Shown here: positions 36,511 through 46,193 of the stretch, piece by piece
Layout of the letters: every line of letters begins with the position of its first letter
How positions within the stretch are numbered: position 1 is the stretch's first letter
From: Flavobacteriales bacterium
GTDB taxonomy: Bacteria; Bacteroidota; Bacteroidia; Flavobacteriales_F; PHOS-HE28
DNA length: 64,000 nucleotides
NCBI GenBank assembly: GCA_023382455.1
Contig: JAHDVX010000008.1
Span: 1 to 64,000 of the forward strand
Reading direction: 5' to 3'
Program-made: the position numbers and the translations under genes
The notes under the pieces: model-generated
What the model saw: only the letters and a program-made list of their open reading frames with translations
What the model was told of the DNA's origin: nothing
Database searches by the model: none

Positions 36511-39309
36511 ATGGCGTACGACCACAAGCAGATCGAGGCGGAATGGCAGCGGCGTTGGAAGGAGCAGGGAACCTTCCGGACGGGCAATGACCCCGCACGG
36601 CCCAAGTACTATGTGCTCGACATGTTCCCCTACCCCAGCGGCGCCGGCCTGCACGTGGGGCATCCGCTCGGCTACATCGCCAGCGACATCGTGGCCCGCT
36701 ACAAGCGCCATTGCGGCTTCAACGTGCTGCACCCCATGGGCTACGACAGCTTCGGCCTGCCCGCCGAACAGTACGCCATCCAGACCGGCCAACATCCGGC
36801 CAAGACCACGGAGGAGAACGCCGCCCGCTACCGGGCCCAACTGGACCGCATCGGCTTCAGTTTCGACTGGGACCGCGAGGTGCGCACCAGCGATCCCGCC
36901 TTCTACAAGTGGACCCAATGGATCTTCCTGCAGCTCTTCAACAGCTGGTACGATCCCCGCGCCGACAAGGCCCGGCCCATCGCCGAACTGGTGGCCCGCT
37001 TCGAGCGGCAGGGCTGCCAAGGCCAGGATGCCGACGTGCTGACCGGCGACACCGAGGAGTTCATCGGCCCCTTCACTGCGGACGAATGGAAGGGCTTCGA
37101 TGAGCGCACCAAGCAGATGGTGCTCCAGCGTTTCCGCCTGGCCTACCTCAGCGAGGCCTGGGTGAACTGGTGCCCCGCCTTGGGCACCGTGCTGGCCAAC
37201 GACGAGGTGAAGGACGGCGTGAGCGAGCGCGGCGGCCACCCCGTGGAGCGCAAGCGCATGCCGCAATGGAGCCTGCGCATCACCGCCTACGCCCAACGGC
37301 TGCTGGACGGATTGGAGGGGCTGGACTGGCCCGAGGCGCTGAAGGAGACGCAGCGCAACTGGATCGGCAAGAGCACCGGCGCCAGCGTGCGCTTCCCCGT
37401 GGGCGACGACTTCATCGAGGTGTTCACCACCCGGCCGGACACGCTCTTCGGCGTGTCCTTCATCACCCTGGCGCCGGAGCACGTGCTGGTGGCCAAGTTC
37501 ACCACCCACGACCGGCGCACCGAGGTGGAGGCCTACGTAAAGCGCGCCACCAACCGCAGCGAGCGCGAGCGGCAGGCCGATGTGGACCGCATCAGCGGGG
37601 TGTTCACCGGCAGCTACGCCAAGCATCCCTTCACCGGGGCCGATATCCCGGTGTGGGTGGGCGACTACGTGCTGGGCGGCTACGGCACCGGCGCGGTGAT
37701 GGCCGTGCCCGGCGGCGACCAGCGCGATTGGCGCTTCGCCAAGCATTTCGGGCTGCCCATCATCGCGGTAACGGAAGGTGCCGACGTGGGGAAGGAGGCC
37801 GACGAGCGCAAGGATGCCACCATCTGCAGCGAGGGCTTCCTCAAAGGGCTACAGGTGCCGCAAGCCATCACCCGGGCCATTGAAGAGTTGGAGAAGATCG
37901 GTGCCGGCGAGGGCAAGGTGAACTTCCGCCTGCGCGATGCCACCTTCGGCCGCCAGCGCTACTGGGGCGAGCCCATCCCCATCTACTACAAGGACGACAT
38001 CCCCTACCCGCTACCGGAGAGCGAGCTTCCCCTGAAGCTGCCCGAGGTGGACAAATTCCTGCCCACCGAAACGGGCGAGCCGCCACTGGCCCGCGCCAAG
38101 AACTGGACCTACGAGGGGTATCCGCTGGAGACCACCACCATGCCCGGCTGGGCCGGCAGCAGCTGGTACTTCCTGCGCTATATGGACCCGAAGAACGAGG
38201 GTCGTTTCGCCTCACCCGAGGCCATCGACTACTGGGGCCAAGTGGACCTGTACATCGGCGGCAGCGAGCACAGCACCGGCCACCTGCTCTACTTCCGCTT
38301 CTGGACCAAGTTCCTGCACGACCTGGGCCTGCTGCCCTTCGATGAGCCGGCCAAAAAGCTGGTGAATCAGGGGATGATCCAAGGTATCAGCATGATGGCG
38401 AAGGTGCAGGCCTCCACCAAGGATGGCGAAGAACACTACCTCGTCCTCCCGCCAGACAGCAAGGGCGAAGGCATCTTCGAGCGCAACTACCTCGTGGACC
38501 ACGTGTTGCTGCGCGAAGGCAAGCATTGGATCAATGAGGATGGCGCGGCCAAAACCCGGGAGGTTCCTGCCTTCCGCGGCTTCCACCTGAGCGGGCCCAG
38601 CATCGAACTGAAGCCCGTGGTGGAGAAGATGTCCAAATCCAAGTACAACGTGGTGAACCCGGACGACATCATCGCGAAGTACGGTGCGGACACGTTGCGC
38701 CTATACGAGATGTTCCTGGGCCCGTTGGAGCAGAGCAAGCCTTGGGACACGCACGGCATCGAGGGCACCTTCCGCTTCCTGAAGAAATTCTGGAACCTGT
38801 TCCACGGCCCGGAGGATGCCTTCAACGTCACGGACGAAACCCCCACCAAGGCCGAACTGAAAACGCTGCACGCCACCTTGAAGAAGGTGACGGAGGACAT
38901 CCCAAAGATGAGCTTCAACACCAGCGTTGCACAGTTCATGATCGCGGTGAACGAGCTGCACGCCCTGAGGTGCAACAAGCGCGCGGTGCTGGAGCCGCTC
39001 ACCATCGCCTTGGCACCCTTCGCGCCCCATATCGCGGAGGAGCTTTGGCGCCGCATGGGCCACGCGGAAAGCATCAGCACCGCGCCTTGGCCGCAATGGG
39101 AGCAGCGCCACCTGGAGGAAGATAGCTTCACCTACCCCATCAGCTTCAACGGCAAGATGCGCCTACAGCTGGAACTCCCGCTGACGCTGGACGCCAAGGC
39201 CATGGAGGCCGCCGTGCTGGCCAACCCCGAGGTGCAACAGCGCCTGGAGGGCAAGACCCCGAAGAAAGTGGTGGTGGTGCCCAAGCGGATCGTGAACATC
39301 GTGGTGTGA
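36511..39309 (+). CDS. leuS: leucyl-tRNA synthetase
   Basis: 932 residues. Class I synthetase with the HIGH motif as HVGH (near 48-51, GAGLHVGHPLGYIASD), the CP1 editing domain (FTTRPDTLFGVSFITLAPEH), a zinc-less connective region, KMSKS at about 706-710 (VVEKMSKSKYNVVNPDDI), the anticodon-binding helices and the small C-terminal domain (VVVPKRIVNIVV). The frame is open upstream, but ATG 36511 starts the conserved sequence and follows the promoter element. A DUF3108 gene overlaps or nearly abuts the stop codon. Confidence 0.97.
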   Translation: MAYDHKQIEAEWQRRWKEQGTFRTGNDPARPKYYVLDMFPYPSGAGLHVGHPLGYIASDIVARYKRHCGFNVLHPMGYDSFGLPAEQYAIQTGQHPAKTTEENAARYRAQLDRIGFSFDWDREVRTSDPAFYKWTQWIFLQLFNSWYDPRADKARPIAELVARFERQGCQGQDADVLTGDTEEFIGPFTADEWKGFDERTKQMVLQRFRLAYLSEAWVNWCPALGTVLANDEVKDGVSERGGHPVERKRMPQWSLRITAYAQRLLDGLEGLDWPEALKETQRNWIGKSTGASVRFPVGDDFIEVFTTRPDTLFGVSFITLAPEHVLVAKFTTHDRRTEVEAYVKRATNRSERERQADVDRISGVFTGSYAKHPFTGADIPVWVGDYVLGGYGTGAVMAVPGGDQRDWRFAKHFGLPIIAVTEGADVGKEADERKDATICSEGFLKGLQVPQAITRAIEELEKIGAGEGKVNFRLRDATFGRQRYWGEPIPIYYKDDIPYPLPESELPLKLPEVDKFLPTETGEPPLARAKNWTYEGYPLETTTMPGWAGSSWYFLRYMDPKNEGRFASPEAIDYWGQVDLYIGGSEHSTGHLLYFRFWTKFLHDLGLLPFDEPAKKLVNQGMIQGISMMAKVQASTKDGEEHYLVLPPDSKGEGIFERNYLVDHVLLREGKHWINEDGAAKTREVPAFRGFHLSGPSIELKPVVEKMSKSKYNVVNPDDIIAKYGADTLRLYEMFLGPLEQSKPWDTHGIEGTFRFLKKFWNLFHGPEDAFNVTDETPTKAELKTLHATLKKVTEDIPKMSFNTSVAQFMIAVNELHALRCNKRAVLEPLTIALAPFAPHIAEELWRRMGHAESISTAPWPQWEQRHLEEDSFTYPISFNGKMRLQLELPLTLDAKAMEAAVLANPEVQQRLEGKTPKKVVVVPKRIVNIVV

Positions 39310-39356
39310 TGGATGCAACCGGGGCAACTTGGCACGGCACTTGCCAATGGCAGGCC

Positions 39357-40166
39357 ATGGCACAGCGATCCGTCATAGCTACCACGGCGGCCTGCCTGTT
39401 CTCCTTCGGCTTCGCCCAGAACGGCACCCCGCCCGACCCCGCACCCGCACCTGCGGAACTGCGCACCTTGCAGCACCACGCCTTCGCCCCCGGCGAGAAG
39501 CTCACCTACGTGCTGCACTACGGCTGGCTCAATGCCGGGGTGGCCACCTTGGAGTTGAAGGAATCGCAGGACATCGGCGGGCGCGATGTGTTGCACGCCG
39601 TGGGCAAGGGCGAAAGCATTGGTGCGTTCAAGACCTTCTACAAAGTGGACGACCGTTACGAAACCTTCTTCGACCGCCAAGGGGTCTTCCCCTACATGTT
39701 CGTCCGTCGGGTGGATGAAGGCGGCTACCGCTTCAGCCAGGACTATGTGTTCATGCAGCGCCGCGGCCTGGTGACCACCCAGGAGAAGAAGACCTTCAAT
39801 GTGCCTGCCCACGTGCAGGACATGCTCAGTGCATTCTACTTCGCCCGCACCATCGACTTCTCCCACGCCAAGCCCGGCCAGGAGTTCGTCATCCCCACCT
39901 TCCTGGACAATGAGCAATGGGACCTGCGCATGCGTTATATCGGCAAGGAGACCATCAAGCTTCGCAACGGCAAGTACCGCTGCCTGAAATTCCAGCCCGT
40001 GGTGCAGGAGGGGCGCATCTTCAAGACCAACGACGACCTCAACGTGTGGATCACCGACGATGCCAACCACATCCCCGTGCTGGCCCAGGCCAAGGTGCTG
40101 GTGGGCTCGATCAAGATGGAGCTGAGCGGCTACGAAGGGTTGGCCAATCCGATCGCGAAGCTGTAG
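39357..40166 (+). CDS. DUF3108 exported protein
   Basis: 269 residues. A signal peptide (RSVIATTAACLFSFGFAQ) is followed by a DUF3108 domain: FAPGEKLTYVLHYGWLNAGVATLELKE-type opening, KVDDRYETFFDRQGVFPYMFVRRVDEGGY, and a C-terminal VWITDDANHIPVLAQAKVLVGSIKMEL. DUF3108 is a periplasmic beta-rich domain of unknown function. An in-frame ATG at 39309 overlaps the leuS stop and would allow coupling, but the signal peptide fits ATG 39357 better. Likely cotranscribed with leuS. Confidence 0.88.
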   Translation: MAQRSVIATTAACLFSFGFAQNGTPPDPAPAPAELRTLQHHAFAPGEKLTYVLHYGWLNAGVATLELKESQDIGGRDVLHAVGKGESIGAFKTFYKVDDRYETFFDRQGVFPYMFVRRVDEGGYRFSQDYVFMQRRGLVTTQEKKTFNVPAHVQDMLSAFYFARTIDFSHAKPGQEFVIPTFLDNEQWDLRMRYIGKETIKLRNGKYRCLKFQPVVQEGRIFKTNDDLNVWITDDANHIPVLAQAKVLVGSIKMELSGYEGLANPIAKL

Positions 40167-40260
40167 GGCACAGGGGCACCAAGGCCTGCGGGAAGGCTTT
40201 TCCCTTCCTTCGTGTTGAAAATACCGCGAGCATGCAACGTTTTGGGCGGATGGCCGTTCC

Positions 40261-40268
40261 TTCATTCG
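40261..40268 (+). promoter_or_regulatory. M23 peptidase -7 element TTCATTCG
   Basis: One-mismatch TAnnTTCG match ending four bases before the ATG; same TTCGTGCCATG context as the cation exporter gene. Confidence 0.4.
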
Positions 40269-40272
40269 TGCC

Positions 40273-41544
40273 ATGCGGAAAAGAACGGCCCTGGGTGTAG
40301 GTGGAGTGGTGTTGGCGGCAGGGGTGGCAGCCTATCTCTACGTGGGTGTGGACCTGGCCCCCCACCAGGAGTATGTGGAGGAGACGACGGTGGTGGAGGA
40401 CACCTTGCCTGCACCGCCAAGCGCCTATGGCATCCCGCTTTCCGGCTTCCGCGTGGAACGCGGCAAAGTGGCCGCCGGCGCCACCTTCAGCACCTTGCTG
40501 GCACCCTTGGGCCTTGGTGCCGCAGCCGTGGACAGCTTGGTGAAATTGGCGAAGCCCGTGTTCGACATCACCCGGATGCGCGCCGGCCACCCCATGGCCT
40601 TCATCTTTCCCGAGGATACCAGCTTGGCCCCGGCCTACTTCGTGTATGAATCGGACATGGTGGACCATGTGGTCTTCGACCTGCGCCCTCCCTACTCCGT
40701 GCGCCTGGAGAAACGGCCGGTGCACACCGAGGAAAAGAGCCTGAGCGTGGAGGTGACGGGCGCGCTGTGGAACGACCTGGTGGATGCCGGCGCAGACCCC
40801 GCGCTTGCCATGCAGCTCAGCCGCGTGTTCGCCTGGACGGTGGACTTCTACCGGATCCAGAAGGGGGATCGCTTCACCCTGGTGTACCGGCAGAAAACCG
40901 TGGCGGGAGAGACTTACGGCGACCCCGAGATCCTCGGTGTGCGTTATGAGGGGGCCGCCATCCAAGAAGCCTTTCTGTTCCAGGACACCGGCAAGGGCGG
41001 GTATTACGATGCCGAGGGCAAGAGCCTGAAGAAGGCATTCCTCCAAGCACCGCTGGAGTACGGTCGTATCACCTCAGGCTTCACCATGCGGCGCTTCCAC
41101 CCCGTGCAGAAACGCATGAAGGCGCACTTGGGGACCGACTACGCCGCCCCCTATGGCACGCCCATCCTGGCCGTGGGAGATGGTGTGGTGACCAAGGCGG
41201 GATACACGGCCGGCAACGGCAAATACGTGAAGATCCGCCACAACGGCACCTACGAGACGCAATACCTGCACATGCGCAAGATCCTGGTGAAGCAGGGGCA
41301 GGCCGTGAAACAGGGCCAGGAGATCGGCGAAGTGGGAAGCACCGGCCTGGCCACAGGCCCGCACGTGTGCTACCGCTTCTGGAAGAACGGCAAGCAGGTG
41401 GACCCCCGCAAGGAAGTAATGCCCAGTGCCGAACCCCTGACCGCCGCACAAAGGCCCGCCTTCGACAGGGTGCGCGATGAATTGATGGCCCGCTTGGACG
41501 CCGCCGGTGACAAGGCGAGGAACGCCAATGTGGCCACGTTCTGA
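40273..41544 (+). CDS. M23-family (LytM-type) peptidoglycan endopeptidase
   Basis: 423 residues. A single N-terminal membrane anchor (LGVGGVVLAAGVAAYLYV), a periplasmic OapA/LysM-like middle region, and a C-terminal zinc peptidase domain (about 270-390). Metal ligands are His and Asp in KAHLGTDYAAP (about 285-289) and the second His in GPHVCYRF (about 363); YLHM supplies the catalytic His. All ligands are present, so it is probably active on cross-links in the wall. No lipobox. Confidence 0.92.
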   Translation: MRKRTALGVGGVVLAAGVAAYLYVGVDLAPHQEYVEETTVVEDTLPAPPSAYGIPLSGFRVERGKVAAGATFSTLLAPLGLGAAAVDSLVKLAKPVFDITRMRAGHPMAFIFPEDTSLAPAYFVYESDMVDHVVFDLRPPYSVRLEKRPVHTEEKSLSVEVTGALWNDLVDAGADPALAMQLSRVFAWTVDFYRIQKGDRFTLVYRQKTVAGETYGDPEILGVRYEGAAIQEAFLFQDTGKGGYYDAEGKSLKKAFLQAPLEYGRITSGFTMRRFHPVQKRMKAHLGTDYAAPYGTPILAVGDGVVTKAGYTAGNGKYVKIRHNGTYETQYLHMRKILVKQGQAVKQGQEIGEVGSTGLATGPHVCYRFWKNGKQVDPRKEVMPSAEPLTAAQRPAFDRVRDELMARLDAAGDKARNANVATF

Positions 41545-41696
41545 GCGGGTCGCTCCACCGGTTTCACGGTGACTTTCCCGGTGATGTGGATGCGGAACCC
41601 CCGCACCGGAGGGCCCCATCCGTAATGGAATAGCGGGGCCATGCCCTGGCCCGGTCGAATTCCTCCACCAGGTTCTCGGCCCAGGAACATTCCCCG

Positions 41697-42152
41697 GTGG
41701 CCGCCCCTTCGGACCAGGTGGCCTTTGCCTGCGCCAGCATGCACAGCGGCAATTACTGCGTGACCGCCAGCGTGGACGTGGTGAACTTCCTGCAACCGAT
41801 CGAAGTGGGCGAACTGGTGACGCTTAAGGCCTGGGTGAACTACGTGGGCCACAGCTCCATGATCGTGGGCATCCGCGTGGAGGCCGAGAACATCCGTACC
41901 GGGGAAAGGAAGCACTGCAACTCCTCCTACTTCACCATGGTGGCCAAGGATGATGCGGAGCGGGACACCAACGTGCCGGGCCCGGTCCTGCGCAACAAGC
42001 GTGAGATCTGCCGTTTCCTGAACGGGGCTGAGAGCATGCGGGGCAGGAAGCAGAAAGGACGTTCTTCCGGCGACATCGACCTGGGCGGCGAGGCCTACAA
42101 AAAGGACCTGGAAGGTTACCGCGTGATGGTGGAGCTGGCCGGAAAAGCCTGA
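41697..42152 (+). pseudogene. acyl-CoA thioesterase lacking its N-terminus
   Basis: The 151-codon frame, opening with GTG, matches the hot-dog thioesterase family from DQVAFACASMHSGNYCVTASVD onward, through VTLKAWVNYVGHSSM and HCNSSYFTMVAKD, to the end. The family's first 40 or so residues, which carry the HGG stretch and the catalytic Asn/Asp, are missing. None of the three forward frames of 41545-41697 restores them. The upstream DNA instead looks like remnant coding on the minus strand. It is probably a non-functional 5' deletion, though an assembly join cannot be excluded. Confidence 0.65.
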
Positions 42153-42207
42153 GCGGAGTTCCTCCCGGTCAAGCCTGGTCGCGAACAACACCGCCAAGGG
42201 AGCAGCA

Positions 42208-44730
42208 CTATGCCGCCGTACCGGCAGGCACCACGCCCCTCCTCCTCCACGCCTTCACGCCTTCAAACCAAAGCACGCTGCACAGCCCTACGGCAACGGC
42301 TGTCGCCAGCAGGGCGGGTTGCGGCATGCTGAGCTGGAAGAAATCTCGGAGCACGGGCACGTACAGGAGCAGGGCCAGCAAGGCCAGGGTGGCCAACAGG
42401 ATGCCGCGCAGCAGCGCGTTGGGGTAGCGCAACATGGACCATACGGAGTGCTCGAAGGAACGGTTGACCAAGGTGAGCGCGATGTTGGCCACCACCAGGG
42501 AGATGAAGACCAGCGTGCGGGTGCCGTCCTCGTCCAAGCCTTGCGCCACGGCCAGGCGGTAGCATGCCAGTGTGCCCAAGGTGATCACCAGGCCTTGCAA
42601 CAGGCTGGTGCGCAATTCGGCCCAGGAGAGGAAGGTGAGCCCCGGGCGACGCGGTGGGCGCTGCATGGTGCCGGGCTCCATGGGCTCGCTTTCGTAGGCG
42701 ATGCTGCACGTAGGGCCCATCAGCAGTTCCAGGAAGATCACGTGCACCGGGGTGAAGATGTTGGGATAGATCCAGCCCAGCAGCAGCGGCAGCGACACGG
42801 TAAGGATGATGGGGATATGGATGCTGATGATGTACTGAACCGCCTTCTTCAGGTTGGCGTAGATGCGGCGTCCCTGCGCAATGGCATCGGCCATGCGGCC
42901 CAGGTCGTCGTCCAGCAGGATCAGGTCCGCGGCCTCCTTGGCCAGGGCGGTGCCTCGCCTGCCCATGGCGATGCCGATGTCGGCGGCCTTCAGTGCGGGC
43001 CCGTCGTTCACCCCGTCGCCGGTCATGGCCACCACCTCGCCTTGCGCCTGCAGGGCTTTCACCACGCGCAACTTGGCGTCAGGGAACATGCGGGTGAAGC
43101 AGTTGCTGGTATGCACGGTGCGTGCCAGTGCGGCATCATCCATGGCCTGCACCGCCTCGCCGTCCACCACGTTACCCTCCTGCCGGAAACCCGTGGCCCG
43201 CGCGATGGCAGCGGTGGTGGCCGCGTTGTCGCCGGTGATGATCACGGTGCGGATGCCCGCCTGCCGGAAGTCCTCCAGGACGGCCGGTATGTTGTCCTTG
43301 GGTGGATCGTGGAAGGCCACCAGGCCGAGGTAGTGGAACGGGAGCTCCTGCTGCGTGGCGGGCCAAGGCGCACCTGTGTATTCGGCCTCCGCCACGGCCA
43401 ACAAGCGCATGCCCAGGTTGGCCAATTGCTCCACCTTGTCCATCTCGGCACCGAGCTGTCGGGCATCCATGCGGCAAACGGCCAGAATAGCCTCCGGCGC
43501 GCCCTTTGCAGCGATGATGTGCCGACCTTCTTCATTGGCGAAGACGTGGGTCATCATGGGCGGCCTGCCGCTGAGCGGATACTCATGCACCATCCGGTGG
43601 TCGGGCCGCTCATCCTGCGGCAGGTGCTTGGCATAGGCCTCATGCAGGCTCTTCTCCATGGCATTGAAGGGCACGGGCTCGCTGGCCCACATGGCGGTGG
43701 TAAGCAGGTGCCGCGCAGCCCGGTCCTCCCATTGGTCCTGCTTGCGTGGCCCGGCCTCGCCCTCCACATACAGGGCCACGAGGTCCATGCGGTTCTGCGT
43801 GATGGTACCCGTCTTGTCGGCGCAGATGACGGTGGCGCCGCCGAGGGTTTCCACCGTGCGGGCCTGCTTCACCAGCAGCCCCATGCGCCCCATGCGCCAG
43901 GCCCCCAGGGCCATGAAGGTGGTGAAGGCCACGGGGATCTCCTCGGGCAGGATGCTCATGGCCAGGGTGAGCCCCTTGAGCAGGCTTTCCAGCACGTTGT
44001 GGCCGTTGATGAAGTTGAGCCCCCACACCAGCAGGAAGAACAGGGCCCCGATGATGGCCATGGTGCGGACGAAGCGGTGGATCTGCCGCTCCAGTGGCGA
44101 GCGCTGCGTCCCGATGCCGGCCAGTGAGCTTCCGATGCGCCCCAGCTGGGTATTCTTGCCCACGGCAGTGATGCGGATCACGGCCAGGCCGTCCACCGCC
44201 TGGGTGCCCCGCCAGACCGTGCCTTCACGTCCATCGGCCACGGCTTTGCCCACGGGGAATGCCTCCCCGGTGAGGATGGATTCATTCACGGCGAAATCGT
44301 TGGCATGCACCACTTGGCCGTCGGCGGGCACCATCTCGCCCTCGTTGACCACCACATGGTCGCCCACCACCAATTCGTCGGCATGGAGCTCCACCACTTG
44401 GTTGTTGCGGATGGCGCGGGCCTTGGCGGCGGTGAACTCCTCCAAGGCCTCCAGCGCCTTACGGCTGCGCTGGTCCTGATATAGGGAGATGCCGGTCACC
44501 AGCAGGATGGCGCCGGTCATGAACCAGGCTTCGGCCAGTTCGCCCAGTACAAAATAAATGCTTGCTGCCGCCAGCAGCAGCAGGAACATGGGTTCGGTGA
44601 CGGCCACGCGCACGGCCTGCCAAAAACCTTGTCCATCAGGCTCCTCCAATGCATTGCTTCCGTGCATGGCGCGCGCCCGCGCCACCTCGGCATTGCCCAG
44701 GCCCATGAACGGAAAGGGATTCCCCGCCAT
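42208..44730 (-). CDS. cation-transporting P-type ATPase (P2-like)
   Basis: 840 residues, inner membrane. Phosphorylation site DKTGTITQNRMD (Asp near 304), actuator motif ESILTGEAFPVGK-type (LTGE near 155), helix-4 ion-site motif ILPEEIPVAFTTF (about 257), KGAPE nucleotide-binding loop, and MTGDGVNDGPALKAADIGIAM hinge. About ten membrane helices. The PEEIP sequence differs from the PEGLP of classical calcium pumps and the CPC of heavy-metal pumps, so Ca2+, Mg2+ or Mn2+ remain possible; the ion is not determined. A TATCTTTC element ends four bases before the ATG. Confidence 0.9.
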   Translation of the reverse strand: MAGNPFPFMGLGNAEVARARAMHGSNALEEPDGQGFWQAVRVAVTEPMFLLLLAAASIYFVLGELAEAWFMTGAILLVTGISLYQDQRSRKALEALEEFTAAKARAIRNNQVVELHADELVVGDHVVVNEGEMVPADGQVVHANDFAVNESILTGEAFPVGKAVADGREGTVWRGTQAVDGLAVIRITAVGKNTQLGRIGSSLAGIGTQRSPLERQIHRFVRTMAIIGALFFLLVWGLNFINGHNVLESLLKGLTLAMSILPEEIPVAFTTFMALGAWRMGRMGLLVKQARTVETLGGATVICADKTGTITQNRMDLVALYVEGEAGPRKQDQWEDRAARHLLTTAMWASEPVPFNAMEKSLHEAYAKHLPQDERPDHRMVHEYPLSGRPPMMTHVFANEEGRHIIAAKGAPEAILAVCRMDARQLGAEMDKVEQLANLGMRLLAVAEAEYTGAPWPATQQELPFHYLGLVAFHDPPKDNIPAVLEDFRQAGIRTVIITGDNAATTAAIARATGFRQEGNVVDGEAVQAMDDAALARTVHTSNCFTRMFPDAKLRVVKALQAQGEVVAMTGDGVNDGPALKAADIGIAMGRRGTALAKEAADLILLDDDLGRMADAIAQGRRIYANLKKAVQYIISIHIPIILTVSLPLLLGWIYPNIFTPVHVIFLELLMGPTCSIAYESEPMEPGTMQRPPRRPGLTFLSWAELRTSLLQGLVITLGTLACYRLAVAQGLDEDGTRTLVFISLVVANIALTLVNRSFEHSVWSMLRYPNALLRGILLATLALLALLLYVPVLRDFFQLSMPQPALLATAVAVGLCSVLWFEGVKAWRRRGVVPAGTAA

Positions 44731-44734
44731 GGCG

Positions 44735-44742
44735 GAAAGATA
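44735..44742 (-). promoter_or_regulatory. ATPase gene -7 element TATCTTTC
   Basis: One-mismatch TAnnTTTG match ending four bases before the ATG. Confidence 0.4.
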
Positions 44743-44800
44743 GCCGGAAGCTGTTTGGAACCCGTTTGATCAGGCCCCTGAATCATTCATCCCGCATCGC

Positions 44801-45460
44801 TCAACGGGCGGCAGCCAGTTCCCGGATGGCCCGCCAGCCGTAGCGGCGGATGCCCGGCCGCGGTTGCAGTGCCGCATGCACCAGCGCTTGGGCCAACACG
44901 GTATGCGGCATCAGCCGGAAGTTCTCCATGCGGCCGGCCAGGAGTGGGCCCAGCAGTTTCAGCACGGCAATGCCCGCACGCTCCCCGGCACGGTTCTCCT
45001 GCCGCGGCCCGTCCAGGATGGATGGGCGGAAAATCGCCAGGTGCGGAAAATCCAAGGCCTCCAGCGCCTGTTCCACCTCTCCCTTCACGCGGCTGTAAAA
45101 GATGCGCGAACGGACATCGGCCCCCAGTGCGCTGATCAAGCAAAACGTCGGCACGCCCTGCGCCCTGGCCCAATGGGCAATGCCGACCGGCAAGTCCTTG
45201 TCCACCGCGCAGAACGCCGCTTGGCTGCCGGCCTTCCGGATGGTGGTGCCCAGGCAGCAGATCACGGCATCCACGGGTTGTGCCCCCAATGCCACCAACA
45301 GCGGGGTGCCCTGCCATTGCTCCAGCTTGGGGTGTTGCACAGGCAGCGGCCGCCGTACCAGGGCGATCACCTTGCCCACACATTCATCGGCCAGCAGCAG
45401 CGGCAGTACCGCGCTGCCTACCAATCCGGTGGCACCGGCGAGAAGAGTGGTTTTGGACAT
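44801..45460 (-). CDS. NAD(P)-binding Rossmann-fold protein (atypical SDR)
   Basis: 219 residues. N-terminal dinucleotide-binding loop LLAGATGLVGSAVLP, then VDAVICCLGTTIRKAGS, FCLISALGADVRSRIFYSRVKGEVEQAL (the SXXXY-K-type centre), and FRPSILDGPRQENR. It resembles the HTATIP2/YwnB-type oxidoreductases, whose substrate is usually unknown. The inverted repeat at 45548-45562 lies upstream and might be an operator. Confidence 0.85.
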   Translation of the reverse strand: MSKTTLLAGATGLVGSAVLPLLLADECVGKVIALVRRPLPVQHPKLEQWQGTPLLVALGAQPVDAVICCLGTTIRKAGSQAAFCAVDKDLPVGIAHWARAQGVPTFCLISALGADVRSRIFYSRVKGEVEQALEALDFPHLAIFRPSILDGPRQENRAGERAGIAVLKLLGPLLAGRMENFRLMPHTVLAQALVHAALQPRPGIRRYGWRAIRELAAAR

Positions 45461-45547
45461 GGGACAACGTTACGCCATGGTTCCCTCAGGCGTGCGGCAA
45501 GTCCCGATCATCCGGGGTGTTGTGCGTTGCCGCCCGGGCACGGCGAT

Positions 45548-45562
45548 TTGACCAGCGGTCAA
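45548..45562. promoter_or_regulatory. inverted repeat, possible operator
   Basis: TTGACC-AGC-GGTCAA: perfect six-base arms with a three-base spacer, about 90 bases upstream of the NAD(P)-binding protein ATG. No regulator gene is adjacent. Function is a guess. Confidence 0.3.
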
Positions 45563-45626
45563 GATTCCCCGGGAACGGCTCGGCCGATGGTCCGGACGAA
45601 AGACCTAGATGCCGTGTGGCACGCGT

Positions 45627-45708
45627 TCATGCCCCGTTACCCTCCGGCTCCACCCAATCCCCGCCTTCCTTGATCAGGGCGATCAGTTCGTCCACGGCAT
45701 CCGCGGGC
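45627..45708 (-). pseudogene. extra copy of the ispG 3' end
   Basis: Reads ADAVDELIALIKEGGDWV then EPEGNGA and stop on the minus strand, matching the last residues of IspG at 48061-48140. DNA identity over 45640-45706 is 63 of 67 with mostly silent differences. Nothing of ispG precedes it. The two copies are direct repeats 2,431 bases apart, bracketing the hydrolase gene. Confidence 0.85.
45640..45706. repeat. direct repeat, left copy (ispG 3' end)
   Basis: 67 bases with 4 mismatches to 48071-48137, same orientation. Confidence 0.9.
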
Positions 45709-46193
45709 GCCCACTGATCACCCGGTGAGGTGAACGGTTGACACTTGGGCTGTAATGAGGTCACTGGCATGCAACCATGGTCATGTGGAGCGCCCCCATG
45801 AATACCACCAAGGGACATGAAGTACGGGAAAAAACCCGGATATACCTGCATCCGGACCATCTGGAGAAGGAGACGGGTCTTCCGGGGCCGGTATGGGGCG
45901 GCGTAACGTCTGCATCGGGTCCGCCAATGATCATGGCATATCGCCGGTTATGCAACAGCTATCATCAACCAGCCCTGGTGTGCGAAGGATGTATTTCATC
46001 ACATGATCTCCTCAAAAGGACTGCCTGATGTGCAGATTGCCTAATCCATTGGTTCATTCGTTCAACCTGCCCTGGAGTTCCCAATTAACACACTTGACAA
46101 TCCGCTTCACCAATAATAATCTTGCACTATGTGATGGACTATCCTTCGGTCCTAACGGCCGATGATTTCACGTTTCGTTGCAAATCGGGAAAA
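45709..46193. other. AT-richer non-coding stretch upstream of hydrolase gene
   Basis: No gene is supported. GC falls to roughly 40-50 percent by 46020-46140 (for example 23 of 60 bases in 46081-46140), well below the flanking chromosome. An 83-codon open frame at 45777-46028 has no protein character. No consensus -7 element is evident. Confidence 0.6.

Noticed and set aside
40188-40212. GGGAAGG/CCTTCC hairpin after the DUF3108 gene
   Set aside because: The stem is imperfect and no T run follows; not strong enough to call a terminator.
45777-46028. 83-codon open frame in the stretch upstream of the hydrolase
   Set aside because: Composition is not protein-like and no homology was recognised; the region appears non-coding.
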